Below, in pieces: positions 51,048 to 59,336 of a stretch of 64,000 nt of DNA. The stretch is from a virus. The stretch covers positions 1-64,000 of the IMG/VR virus record IMGVR_UViG_3300034073_003071. One strand, 5' to 3'. Within the stretch, counting starts at the first letter, position 1, and the number at the start of each line of letters is the position of its first letter. A program made the position numbers and the translations under genes. The notes under the pieces were generated by a model. The model made no database searches. It was not told the DNA's origin and worked only from the letters and a program-made list of their open reading frames with translations.

Positions 51048-51294
51048 AGAATTAGAAAAAGCAATAGAAAATAAATTTTTAACACCTTCTAAGTTTGCTC
51101 TTGAAATTGAAAAAATTGTTGCTGAAGAAAATTTTAACTATATTGATGCAATTGTTCATTATTGCGAAATCAATAATCTTGAAGTAGAATCAGTTACGAA
51201 ACTCATTTCAAAACCTTTGAAAGAAAGATTAAAGTGGGACGCAACTCGTCTTAACTTTATGAAAAAAACTTCGAGAGCACGACTTCCACTATGA
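51034..51294 (+). CDS. 33: Late promoter transcription accessory protein gp33
   Basis: 86 residues, similar to T4 gp33, which bridges RNA polymerase, the sliding clamp and the late sigma factor gp55 for late transcription. Blocks: FLTPSKFALEIEKIVAEENFNYIDAIVHYC and a C-terminal LKERLKWDATRLNFMKKTSRARLPL. The ATG at 51034 overlaps the exonuclease end. Presence of gp33 fits the late octamers seen across the window. Confidence 0.88.
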   Translation: METNKELEKAIENKFLTPSKFALEIEKIVAEENFNYIDAIVHYCEINNLEVESVTKLISKPLKERLKWDATRLNFMKKTSRARLPL

Positions 51295-51881
51295 GTCCTT
51301 TTGAGACATATCAAACTTATCTTTCTATGAAAAGTCATTTTACTAATAGTAAATATGACTTTTTTAAATATGGGGGTAAATCTAGAGCAACCGTTACTTC
51401 TTTTAACAAACGGCGCGATAAATATTTTTTTGAGAAGACAAGTCGCAAGTATTCTGATAAAGAAGTCGTAGATTTTTTAGTATCAAACTTTGTAGCATCG
51501 GATTCCCCTAGCAACTTATGGATTGGAGAAATTATCAATTCTGGAGAAAGGACCTACGCAGATTGGATGCGGAGACAGCAGAGTTTGACTTACTTGTTCA
51601 AAGAACAATCAACGGAATTGTTCTCCGAAAGCGAATTGGAAACTGTGTTCAACTGCTCCAAAGGACATCCTATAGTCCTCAAAAGATTTCTAAGCGGGAA
51701 ATTATCACCAGAAACATTCGTAATTTACGACAAAATATTTTCAATCGTAAAAGATTTTGACAAGAAACTGTTGGATCCCGTATGGGAAACTGTTAGTTTA
51801 AAGATTAAAAAGTATTCTTCGTTTCTAAATATTGATGTATTTCAGTACAAAAAAATTTTAAGGGAAATCATAGATGAGTAA
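51291..51881 (+). CDS. 59: Loader of DNA helicase gp59
   Basis: 196 residues. T4 gp59 loads gp41 helicase onto gp32-coated forks. The N-terminus SPFETYQTYLSMKSHFTNSKYDFFKYGGK is diagnostic of the family. Slightly shorter than T4 gp59 (217). It lies three genes upstream of gp32, as expected for functional partners. Overlaps gp33 by ATGA and the next gene by 8 bp. Confidence 0.92.
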   Translation: MSPFETYQTYLSMKSHFTNSKYDFFKYGGKSRATVTSFNKRRDKYFFEKTSRKYSDKEVVDFLVSNFVASDSPSNLWIGEIINSGERTYADWMRRQQSLTYLFKEQSTELFSESELETVFNCSKGHPIVLKRFLSGKLSPETFVIYDKIFSIVKDFDKKLLDPVWETVSLKIKKYSSFLNIDVFQYKKILREIIDE

Positions 51882-52206
51882 CTTTTTTGACTCCGATATT
51901 ATTCAAGACGAATTGAAAGAAATCAATAAGTTGCAAGAAGAGATTTACGGTAGTATTCTCACTTTTGGTGGAATGACCCGCGAAACAAAACTGGAACATA
52001 TTGAAAAACTTGAAATCTTGTTAGAAAAACAAAGAGTGATGTACACTAGATTATCCCTTTCAGATGATCCAAAGGCGGTCGAAATGAAAGAGAACCTACG
52101 CAAATCAGTTGCACTGATGGGTTTCCCACCAGAAACTGATATGAATATATTATTCTGTAGTATGAATAAAACAATCGAATCTCTCAAGCAATATATTGAC
52201 CTCTGA
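51874..52206 (+). CDS. DUF1825-like protein
   Basis: 110 residues, helical. FFDSDIIQDELKEINKLQEEIYGSI and the region near ETDMNILFCSMNKTIESLK match a family shared by cyanobacteria and cyanophages. Function unknown. Located between gp59 and gp32; the gp32 promoter starts within its last codons. Confidence 0.75.
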   Translation: MSNFFDSDIIQDELKEINKLQEEIYGSILTFGGMTRETKLEHIEKLEILLEKQRVMYTRLSLSDDPKAVEMKENLRKSVALMGFPPETDMNILFCSMNKTIESLKQYIDL

Positions 52207-52224
52207 GAGCATCTTTGCTATAAT
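52196..52224 (+). promoter_or_regulatory. gp32 promoter
   Basis: TTGACC (52196-52201), 17-bp spacer, TATAAT (52219-52224) preceded by TGC (extended -10). It starts inside the end of the preceding gene and gives a leader of about 35 nt. Confidence 0.8.
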
Positions 52225-52267
52225 ATCTAAGTAAATCACTCGAATCCAATTTATCCGAGGTAATCTA

Positions 52268-53197
52268 ATGGGCTTTGCCGATCTTAAAAAACAATCTAAA
52301 CTGGGCTCTCTGACCGCCAAACTGGTCAAAGAAGTCGAAAAAATGAATACCACCAATAGTTCTTCTGACGAACGTGTATGGAAGTTAGACGTAGATAAAA
52401 GTGGTAATGGTTTCGCAGTAATTCGTTTTCTTCCTGCTCCTGATGGGGAAGATCTTCCGTTTGTAAAGCTTTATAGCCACGCATTCCAAGGCACTGGTGG
52501 TTGGTATATTGAAAACTCCTTAACCACTATCGGCCAAAAAGATCCAGTTTCTGAATATAACACTCAACTCTGGAACAATGGAACTGATGCTGGTAAAGAA
52601 TTAGCGCGTAAGCAAAAGCGCAAATTAACTTATATTAGCAACATTTATGTTGTGAAGGATCCTGCTAATCCCGAAAACGAAGGTAAAGTCTTTCTCTTTA
52701 AGTACGGTAAAAAAATCTTTGACAAACTGACTGCAGCTATGCAACCCGAGTTTGAAGATGAAGAAGCAATTGATCCTTTTGACTTCTGGCAAGGTGCCAA
52801 CTTCAAGTTGAAGGCAAAAAATGTTGCTGGTTATCGTAACTATGATTCCAGCGAGTTTGCAAATCCCGCTCCTATGCTGGACGATGATGATGCAATGGAA
52901 GCGGTATGGAAGAAGCAATATTCACTTGCCGAACTAGTTGCTGCCGATCAGTTCAAGACTTATGATGAACTGAAAAAGCGTCTTGATTCTGTTCTTGGTT
53001 CTAAGTCTTCTGTTCGTTTAGATGAAGAAGTTGAGAATGAGGAAGAGTATTCTCGTGGTTCTGTGAAGGAACTTGATGATGATCTTCGTTCAGAACTTAA
53101 CAATCTGAAACCTACTCGACGTGCTTCTGCACCTGTGGAGGAAGATGAGGATGATGATGCCCTCAGTTATTTTGCAAAACTTGCATCAGACGATTGA
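52268..53197 (+). CDS. 32: Single-stranded DNA-binding protein gp32
   Basis: 309 residues; cooperative ssDNA-binding protein for replication and recombination. It has a basic N-terminal helix (ADLKKQSKLGSLTAKL) for cooperativity, an OB-fold core with DKSGNGFAVIRFLPAPDGEDLPFVKLYSHAF, and an acidic C-terminal tail (EEDEDDDALSYFAKLASDD) for partner binding. T4 gp32 is 301 residues. The usual zinc-binding cysteine/histidine set of T4 gp32 is not evident, as in other cyanophage homologues. Confidence 0.95.
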   Translation: MGFADLKKQSKLGSLTAKLVKEVEKMNTTNSSSDERVWKLDVDKSGNGFAVIRFLPAPDGEDLPFVKLYSHAFQGTGGWYIENSLTTIGQKDPVSEYNTQLWNNGTDAGKELARKQKRKLTYISNIYVVKDPANPENEGKVFLFKYGKKIFDKLTAAMQPEFEDEEAIDPFDFWQGANFKLKAKNVAGYRNYDSSEFANPAPMLDDDDAMEAVWKKQYSLAELVAADQFKTYDELKKRLDSVLGSKSSVRLDEEVENEEEYSRGSVKELDDDLRSELNNLKPTRRASAPVEEDEDDDALSYFAKLASDD

Positions 53198-53205
53198 TTT
53201 TGTGC

Positions 53206-53228
53206 GGGGGGGGAAACCCCCCTTTCTT
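53206..53228 (+). terminator. gp32 terminator near convergent gp53
   Basis: G8 (53206-53213), AAA loop, C6 (53217-53222), then TTTCTT. It touches the end of the convergent gp53 gene (stop at 53227), so it separates the two converging units. Confidence 0.85.
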
Positions 53229-53880
53229 ATATTAAAGTATTTCTAGTATTTTCGGTGCGAATTAATTTTTCATCAATGTATTGTGACGATTGATCATACA
53301 ATAATGAAGTTCTCATATCTTTAACTACTTGTTTTAAATAACCAGGTTTAAGAACATATATTGTCCTTTTTTTATTATTTTTTTCCACCTCATATTCATA
53401 ATTTGATATTCCAATAACTGGTGGTGGACTAATAACTGCTAATCTATTAGATGGATCTGGTATAGTAAAATTTGAATCTACAGTTTTACCTTTTGGTAAA
53501 ATTAATCTATTGTTTGAATCTAACACTTCTATAGTTTCGTAATGATGAATTGAATTTAATTCATTTCCATATTTTTCTAGACAATATTCATATAGATCTT
53601 TATCAGATAGTGGCCATTGATCTCTTATATTTGTTATTCCAGCACTAATTAAGATAACCCAATCATATTGAGTGCTATTATATAATTCCTTAGCTACTAA
53701 ATCTGGTCTAGAACCATCTGGAATTTGGTATTTGTAAAATATTGTAAATACATTTTGAAGGTCATCTCTAAGTTTAGCCCTACGAAATAAATTTTTAACA
53801 GTTACATACTCGTCAGATGAAACTCTGGAAGATAATGGTGATTGATATTCTAAATTTGGAAGTTCTCTAAAGTAAGACAT
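53227..53880 (-). CDS. 53: Baseplate wedge protein gp53
   Basis: 217 residues. The N-terminus MSYFRELPNLEYQSPL and the core YKYQIPDGSRPDLVAKELYNSTQYDWVILI match the gp53 family that joins wedges in the baseplate; the C-terminal half is more divergent. It overlaps gp48 at one base (53880), so the two are cotranslated on the minus strand. Confidence 0.88.
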   Translation of the reverse strand: MSYFRELPNLEYQSPLSSRVSSDEYVTVKNLFRRAKLRDDLQNVFTIFYKYQIPDGSRPDLVAKELYNSTQYDWVILISAGITNIRDQWPLSDKDLYEYCLEKYGNELNSIHHYETIEVLDSNNRLILPKGKTVDSNFTIPDPSNRLAVISPPPVIGISNYEYEVEKNNKKRTIYVLKPGYLKQVVKDMRTSLLYDQSSQYIDEKLIRTENTRNTLI

Positions 53881-54794
53881 TAGTAACCTACCCCTTCTTT
53901 TCCTTCTTCTTCATTATAATCTTCAGCATATACAACAGATAGTTCTTGAAAAGCTAATGATAGTTGTAAATGTACTGGAGTTGCATCTGGATATGTTGCA
54001 TACATTCCAGAAGCTGTATAATTAACTCCCATATTAATAAGAGCACAAGGTTTAAATCTATTTAAAAATGGATGATTTCTTCCACCACTCATGTATGAAA
54101 GTAAAAAAACGTTTGGAGATTTAACAAAAAATCCTCCGCCAGAAGATTCTGCAGAACCTTTACTTGCACTCATATTTTGTTTAAAAATTCTAATAATATT
54201 TTTTACTATTTCAGATTCTTCTTTTGATCTTGGAATCAAATCATATGTAAATTGGAATGGTGTTCTAATTGTTACTCCACCAAATAACAGTTCAACATTT
54301 TGGTTTACAACAGCACCAGTTGCTCTTGATACCAATTGATTAATATCAGCACTTCCATTTAAAAGAGTTTGTACAGCTAATCCTGCAAAAGTTGTTGATG
54401 CAGCTTTTTGACCCGTTGCATCAGTTACTGCTCCAGATATTTTATCTAAAGCTCCTTGAACTGCTTTTAGTCCTGTATTAAAAGGATTTGAGGATGTTAT
54501 TACCTTCTCAGTACCACTCAACAATCCTCCAGCAAGAGAATTTAAACTATTTTCTCCCCAACTAGCAGAATTTGAATCGCTAATATTTTGTGGTATTGGT
54601 AAAATAATTGTTTGCAATAATACTTTATTATTTTTTATAGATTGGTCTGCGCTACCCAAAGCAAATCCAGAACCCTGTTGTCCCAATCCAGGAGGAACAT
54701 ACTGTACAATTTCGATTTTAAGATAATCATCCCTTTCCCCTATATTTTTAAGAGGATACCTCAATTGTTGTGGTGGCGAGGAATTTGGTGCCAT
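53880..54794 (-). CDS. 48: Baseplate tail-tube cap protein gp48
   Basis: 304 residues. Resembles T4 gp48, which caps the baseplate and starts the tail tube: RYPLKNIGERDDYLKIEIVQYVPPG near the start and VTIRTPFQFTYDLIPRSKEESEIVKNIIRIFKQNM in the tail-tube fold part, with YATYPDATPVHLQLSLAFQEL at the end. T4 gp48 is a little longer. On the minus strand between gp53 and an unknown protein gene. Confidence 0.8.
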   Translation of the reverse strand: MAPNSSPPQQLRYPLKNIGERDDYLKIEIVQYVPPGLGQQGSGFALGSADQSIKNNKVLLQTIILPIPQNISDSNSASWGENSLNSLAGGLLSGTEKVITSSNPFNTGLKAVQGALDKISGAVTDATGQKAASTTFAGLAVQTLLNGSADINQLVSRATGAVVNQNVELLFGGVTIRTPFQFTYDLIPRSKEESEIVKNIIRIFKQNMSASKGSAESSGGGFFVKSPNVFLLSYMSGGRNHPFLNRFKPCALINMGVNYTASGMYATYPDATPVHLQLSLAFQELSVVYAEDYNEEEGKEGVGY

Positions 54795-54813
54795 TCTTTT
54801 TTGTAATTATTTA

Positions 54814-55371
54814 TTACCTATTTGTAATAAATCTTGCATATGGTAATTCTCTTAAAGAAGAAAATTCATATAAAGAAACTGGAAATAAAGGACTTGCAAC
54901 TTCTGGATAGGTATACTGTCTTATTTTACCCCAATGATAATTAAATCCAAAAAACCCGTTTTCGGTTTTGTTTCCAGCCAATATTAGAGGATGGCGATCA
55001 TAAACTATCTTTGGTGTTTTTGCATAATAAACAAAAGTATAATACTTACCAGAAGAAATGGTATTAGATTCTTTTTCCGATAAAGCTTCTATAATTGCAT
55101 CCATAAGTTCTTCTGGACTTTCAGTTCCATATAAACTGTTAACCAATCTTTGAATTCTATTTTCTGGTTTATTTTGGATTTTTGGATTTGCATTTTTATA
55201 ATCCGTATCATTTTTAATAATTTCAATTAATTTTTCTTTTGATAACTTAGAATATCCAGTAGTTTTTCCTTGACCAGATTCTCCAATATAGTAAATTGTA
55301 TGGTTCTTTGCAATTTCAACTAACTCATTTTTTGTGTATTGCTCTAAAGGCTTTTCGTATCCTGATATCAT
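54814..55371 (-). CDS. Hypothetical protein in baseplate cassette
   Basis: 185 residues. The N-terminal third has two similar short helices (QYTKNELVEIAKN and KLSKEKLIEIIKN) reminiscent of SAP/LEM-like DNA-binding repeats. The C-terminal part is beta-rich (YYTFVYYAKTPKIVYD, GFFGFNYHWGKIRQYTYPEV). No family recognised. It overlaps gp4 by 4 bp, so a virion assembly role is likely (inference). Confidence 0.6.
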   Translation of the reverse strand: MISGYEKPLEQYTKNELVEIAKNHTIYYIGESGQGKTTGYSKLSKEKLIEIIKNDTDYKNANPKIQNKPENRIQRLVNSLYGTESPEELMDAIIEALSEKESNTISSGKYYTFVYYAKTPKIVYDRHPLILAGNKTENGFFGFNYHWGKIRQYTYPEVASPLFPVSLYEFSSLRELPYARFITNR

Positions 55372-55808
55372 TTAATGATTCCTAATTCGTCTTCTGTAAA
55401 AATTTTAAATTCCCAATTTCTATCCTCACAAAATTCTTTAGCAGCTTTCCATTTTTCTTGGTTCTTAGCCCATTCAGTGACTTCAAAAATATATCCTTTT
55501 GTTTTTCTTTTTTGCGGAATTGGTTCTATTGTTTGCTTTTTAGGTTTTATCTCAATAATATATTTTTTAATTTTTCCATTTGATTCTTTTACTTTAACAT
55601 AAAAGTCTGGGAAGTATCTATGAATTTTTCCATCTAAAGGTGAGCGATATGGTAATGCAATTTCTTCACTTCCCCATTCAAGAACATTTTGATTCAAATC
55701 GCAATACTTCATAAATTTTCTTTCCCACAATGATCTATAACAAATATTTGTTGGATCACCCTTGTATTTTTGTGGATAAGTAGGTTTATATTTTCCCTTA
55801 TATGACAT
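55368..55808 (-). CDS. 4: Head completion protein gp4 (TnsA-like nuclease fold)
   Basis: 146 residues. T4 gp4 is needed to complete heads after packaging. The sequence keeps a PD-(D/E)XK-like constellation: SLWERKF with Glu29, RYFPDFYV with Asp68, and IIEIKPKK with Glu86/Lys88, as in TnsA-type endonucleases. The start codon lies beside a divergent promoter pair. Confidence 0.9.
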   Translation of the reverse strand: MSYKGKYKPTYPQKYKGDPTNICYRSLWERKFMKYCDLNQNVLEWGSEEIALPYRSPLDGKIHRYFPDFYVKVKESNGKIKKYIIEIKPKKQTIEPIPQKRKTKGYIFEVTEWAKNQEKWKAAKEFCEDRNWEFKIFTEDELGIIK

Positions 55809-55815
55809 CTAAATA
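55808..55815 (+). promoter_or_regulatory. Late promoter for rightward tail genes
   Basis: TCTAAATA on the plus strand, 33 nt before the GTG start at 55849. It overlaps the gp4 start codon region on the other strand. Partner of the minus-strand octamer at 55841-55848. Confidence 0.55.
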
Positions 55816-55840
55816 GTTAATAACTAAAACTACCTTAAGG

Positions 55841-55848
55841 TATTTAGA
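55841..55848 (-). promoter_or_regulatory. Late promoter for leftward gp4-gp53 cassette
   Basis: TATTTAGA on the plus strand, that is TCTAAATA on the minus strand, 32 nt before the gp4 start. It is the mirror image of the octamer at 55808 and abuts the opposing start codon. Confidence 0.55.
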
Positions 55849-56670
55849 GTGTCATATCCTCGTAGAATATCCGATATTAAACCTCTTTTTACAAATCTTG
55901 CCCAAACATCTCACTATGAAGTTCAATTCGGGGGTCTTAGTAGAGAATTATTGGCTTATCTTGCGGTAAGAGGAGTTGATGCTGGATTTATATATCGCGA
56001 TGCGGGGCTTTTGTGTTCTTCCACAAGTATTCCAACATTTCAACTTGGATCTGGTGAAATTTATAATCACATTGGAGTTCAAGAAAAATTTGCATATTCA
56101 AAAAATTATTCACAAGTGAGTATGGAATTTTATGTTGACAACGATTATAAAATAATAAAATTTATGGAACATTGGATGGAATTCATTAGTAGTGGATCTC
56201 ATAATCCAATAGATGGGGTTTCTCCTCCAGTTGGTCAAGAGTCATCAGCTTATTTTGTTAGGATGCAATATCCATCATATTATAAATCTGATTCAACAAA
56301 ACTTATAAAATTTGAACGTGATTATTTTAGCGAAATAGAATATAACTTTATTGGACTTTTTCCACTGAGCATATCTTCAATGCCTGTTTCTTATACTGCT
56401 TCAAATATATTGACAATGGGTGTCACTTTTCAATTTGATCGATATATTGCTGGAAGAAAAACAAGTGACTCTATATATCAGAGCACTGATAATAATAAAC
56501 AAGCTACTCAAATACAAACACAACAAGATCCAGGAAAAGAACCTCTTGTTCCAATTTCTCCTGGTGCTGCTGGAGCAGGTGGTGTTAGATTTGTAAGAAG
56601 AGGATCTACTCCTTATGAAACTGCATCTGAACAATATTTTGATATTCAAGGAACACGCAGAGCTCCATAA
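55849..56670 (+). CDS. Tail-tube-fold baseplate protein (probable gp54)
   Basis: 273 residues with a GTG start at 55849. The sequence YEVQFGGLS, FQLGSGEIYNHIGVQEKFAYSKNYSQVSMEFYVD, and MPVSYTASNILTMGVTFQFDRY have the tail-tube rhythm; T4 gp54 initiates the tube on gp48. Identity as gp54 rather than another tube-fold protein is not certain. A glutamine-rich and then flexible C-terminal tail (GAAGAGGVRF) follows. Confidence 0.6.
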   Translation: MSYPRRISDIKPLFTNLAQTSHYEVQFGGLSRELLAYLAVRGVDAGFIYRDAGLLCSSTSIPTFQLGSGEIYNHIGVQEKFAYSKNYSQVSMEFYVDNDYKIIKFMEHWMEFISSGSHNPIDGVSPPVGQESSAYFVRMQYPSYYKSDSTKLIKFERDYFSEIEYNFIGLFPLSISSMPVSYTASNILTMGVTFQFDRYIAGRKTSDSIYQSTDNNKQATQIQTQQDPGKEPLVPISPGAAGAGGVRFVRRGSTPYETASEQYFDIQGTRRAP

Positions 56671-56673
56671 ATA
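56666..56673 (+). promoter_or_regulatory. Late promoter-like octamer
   Basis: CATAAATA overlapping the preceding stop, 25 nt before gp26. Confidence 0.45.
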
Positions 56674-56698
56674 ATCATACTGAACTTTGCAGGTTATT

Positions 56699-57418
56699 AT
56701 GCCTTTACCAAAAATTTCTACACCAACATATGAGTTGGAAATACCATCATTAAAAAAAACGATTAAATATAGACCTTTTCTTGTTAAAGAAGAAAAAATC
56801 TTAATCATTGCAATGGAAAGTGAAGATACAAAACAAATTGCCGAAGCGGTAAAAACAGTAATTGGAAATTGTATTCTTACACGAGGAATTAAAATTGAAA
56901 ATCTGGCAACATTTGATATTGAATACCTCTTCTTAAATATTCGTGGAAAATCAGTAGGAGAAAATGTTGATATTTTGATTACTTGTCCGGATGATGGAAA
57001 AACACAAGTTCCAGTGAGTATTAATTTGGATGAAATAAAAGTACAAATTGGAAAAGATCATTCTAGAGATATAAAGCTTGATGATAAATTAATTCTTCGA
57101 ATGAAATATCCATCCATGGAAGAATTCATTAAAAGTAATTTTTTAAATGAAAATAGTATTAGTGTAGATGATACTTTTGATTTAATATGTTCATGTATTG
57201 AGCAAGTTTATGATGAAGAAGAATCATGGGCAGCATCTGATTTTACAAAAAAAGAACTTGTTGAATTTTTGGAGCAATTAACTTCAAATCAGTTTAAATT
57301 AATTGAGAAATTTTTTGAAACAATGCCAAAACTTTCTCACACTTTAACAATTAAAAATCCAAATACAGAAAATGAAAATACAATCGTATTGGAGGGTTTA
57401 TCAAGTTTTTTCGCCTAG
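56699..57418 (+). CDS. 26: Baseplate hub protein gp26
   Basis: 239 residues matching the T4 gp26 hub family: LPKISTPTYELEIPSLKKTIKYRPFLVKEEKILI, GNCILTRGIKIENLATFDIEYLFLNIRGKSVGE and a C-terminal helical region with LEQLTSNQFKLIEKFF. The ATG at 56699 is chosen since the family starts there; a TTG 12 bp upstream is in frame. Followed 2 bp later by gp51. Confidence 0.9.
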   Translation: MPLPKISTPTYELEIPSLKKTIKYRPFLVKEEKILIIAMESEDTKQIAEAVKTVIGNCILTRGIKIENLATFDIEYLFLNIRGKSVGENVDILITCPDDGKTQVPVSINLDEIKVQIGKDHSRDIKLDDKLILRMKYPSMEEFIKSNFLNENSISVDDTFDLICSCIEQVYDEEESWAASDFTKKELVEFLEQLTSNQFKLIEKFFETMPKLSHTLTIKNPNTENENTIVLEGLSSFFA

Positions 57419-57420
57419 CG

Positions 57421-57594
57421 ATGGCGCATGAAAATCTTGCGTCATACTATAAAACAAATTTTGCTTTAATTCAGCATCATAAATATTCTTTGACAGAATT
57501 AGAAAATATGATACCTTGGGAAAGGGAAGTTTATATTTCTCTTCTCCAGCAGTATATTGAAGAAGAAAACCTAAAGAATCAAACGAATGGCTGA
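57421..57594 (+). CDS. 51: Baseplate hub assembly protein gp51
   Basis: 57 residues. T4 gp51 catalyses hub assembly. The block HHKYSLTELENMIPWEREVYISLLQQY is the diagnostic part. It begins 2 bp after gp26 and overlaps the next gene by 8 bp, matching the T4-like gene order. Confidence 0.8.
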   Translation: MAHENLASYYKTNFALIQHHKYSLTELENMIPWEREVYISLLQQYIEEENLKNQTNG

Positions 57595-59335
57595 GGTTGA
57601 TTTAAATTCGGTTGCTACTGCTGGGGTTGATCCAATTACAGGATCTCCTTTATCTAAAGAAGTGCGTCAAGCAATATTTAATAAAACAAGAATTTCTAGC
57701 TCAGCCTTCACATCAGATAGTAGATTTGTATCACAATATACTCAAGATAATAATAAAAATTTAGAACTTATTGAAAATAATAGGCAATCATTAATAACTC
57801 TTGATTCACAGATTCAAAATTTAAATCAACAAATTGTAAATTTAAATTCTGGATTAGATAAAATTTCTACATTATTGCAGGAAGATAGTTTTGCCGACCA
57901 AAAGAGAATTAATGATCAACTTGAAAAAGAAAGAAGATATGCCGAACAAAAAATAAGAATTGGAAAAGAGAATGAAGTTGAAAATAAAATACAATCTGCT
58001 GTTTTACTTCCAGTACAAAGGATAGCACCAAAGGTTGAAAATATTTTTGATAATACTAAACGAGCATTATTAATTCTTTTTAGTGGATGGTTAACAAACG
58101 AAATAGTTAAATTATTTGATGCAAAGCAAAGAGGAGATACTGATAGTCTAAGAGATATTAAAAATAATATCTTAAAACATTTAGGTATAGCTGGAGGAAT
58201 TTTATTAGCTATTAATGGTGGATTTAGTGTTATTATTAAAACAATGGGAACCGTTATTACAAAGGTATCATCATTAATTGGGAAAACAATTACCGCACCA
58301 TTTAAAGCAACTGCAGATGCTGCAAAAAGTATTTTTAAAAAATCTCCAAAAACAAGCAATATTAAAGGAGAGGCTTCTGCTACGGAAAGAAGTATTGCAT
58401 CATCTGCGGAAAAGGGAATTGGAAGTAAAGTCTTATCAGGAACTGGAAAGGCATTAACATCAGTTGGTGGTGCAGCTCTTACTACATTTTTTGGAGTTTC
58501 TGAGTTTAAAGAAAGAAAGTCTGAAGGACAAACAAATATTGAAGCTGGCGCCGGAACTGCTGGAAGTTTATATGGTTCTAGTCTTGCAACTGGATTTGCA
58601 TCTAAATTACCGTTACCTCCTATCATTAAATTTCCATTGATGATTGGTGCTGGAATTGGTGGATGGATGGGAGGTGGAAAACTAGTAGATACTTTTACTG
58701 GTGCAAATCAACCAAAATTATCTGAAGATGTAAAAAGCACATCTCCACCACCTTTACCTCAACCAAAATCATCTAAAGAAGCTTCCGTTACTTCTATTAT
58801 TCCACCGTTATCATCAAAAGAAAATAATGCACCTCAGGTTATTCAACCTTCAACAAATCAATTGAGTGCAACTAAAATTCAACCACAAACTCCATTGGCA
58901 TCAGAAGTTGCTAATTTTTCTTTTGGAATTGATAAATCTAATCAAATTAACACAAATTTTGAAGGACTTGAAAGTTCTTTCACTTCAAAAAATCAACCTC
59001 AAGAAATTGAAAATGTAAGCAATAATAATAAGTTATCTCAATCATTCTTTGAAACTCAATCTCAAACTTCTAAAAAAGATGATAATAAATTTAGTGCAAA
59101 TATAGAACCTTTGCAAATTAATAATATACCAAAACAAGCTCCTAATATTGGAACTTTACCGGAGCCAAAGCCAAACGTTATTGTTGCACAAAGTTCTCAA
59201 CCAAAAAATCAAATGCCAATTCAATCATCCTCACAAAGTGATGAAAGTGTAACTGATATTCCATTGATAAAATCATCAAATCCAGATAATTTTTATATAT
59301 TATATTCACAATTAAATTATAACGTGGTAACGTAA
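57587..59335 (+). CDS. Large tail/hub structural protein (possible tape measure, gp29-like)
   Basis: 582 residues, close to T4 gp29 (590). An N-terminal coiled coil (about 60-130, NRQSLITLDSQIQNLNQQI) precedes hydrophobic stretches (ALLILFSGWLTNEIV, GIAGGILLAINGGFSVII, FPLMIGAGIGGWMGGG) that could insert in a membrane. A long Ser/Gln/Pro-rich linker follows, ending FYILYSQLNYNVV. It shares the basic helix and GWL-xx-E layout with the next protein. Position gp51-this-gp27 fits a hub or tape-measure component, but no motif proves it. Confidence 0.55.
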   Translation: MAEVDLNSVATAGVDPITGSPLSKEVRQAIFNKTRISSSAFTSDSRFVSQYTQDNNKNLELIENNRQSLITLDSQIQNLNQQIVNLNSGLDKISTLLQEDSFADQKRINDQLEKERRYAEQKIRIGKENEVENKIQSAVLLPVQRIAPKVENIFDNTKRALLILFSGWLTNEIVKLFDAKQRGDTDSLRDIKNNILKHLGIAGGILLAINGGFSVIIKTMGTVITKVSSLIGKTITAPFKATADAAKSIFKKSPKTSNIKGEASATERSIASSAEKGIGSKVLSGTGKALTSVGGAALTTFFGVSEFKERKSEGQTNIEAGAGTAGSLYGSSLATGFASKLPLPPIIKFPLMIGAGIGGWMGGGKLVDTFTGANQPKLSEDVKSTSPPPLPQPKSSKEASVTSIIPPLSSKENNAPQVIQPSTNQLSATKIQPQTPLASEVANFSFGIDKSNQINTNFEGLESSFTSKNQPQEIENVSNNNKLSQSFFETQSQTSKKDDNKFSANIEPLQINNIPKQAPNIGTLPEPKPNVIVAQSSQPKNQMPIQSSSQSDESVTDIPLIKSSNPDNFYILYSQLNYNVVT

Positions 59336-59336
59336 T

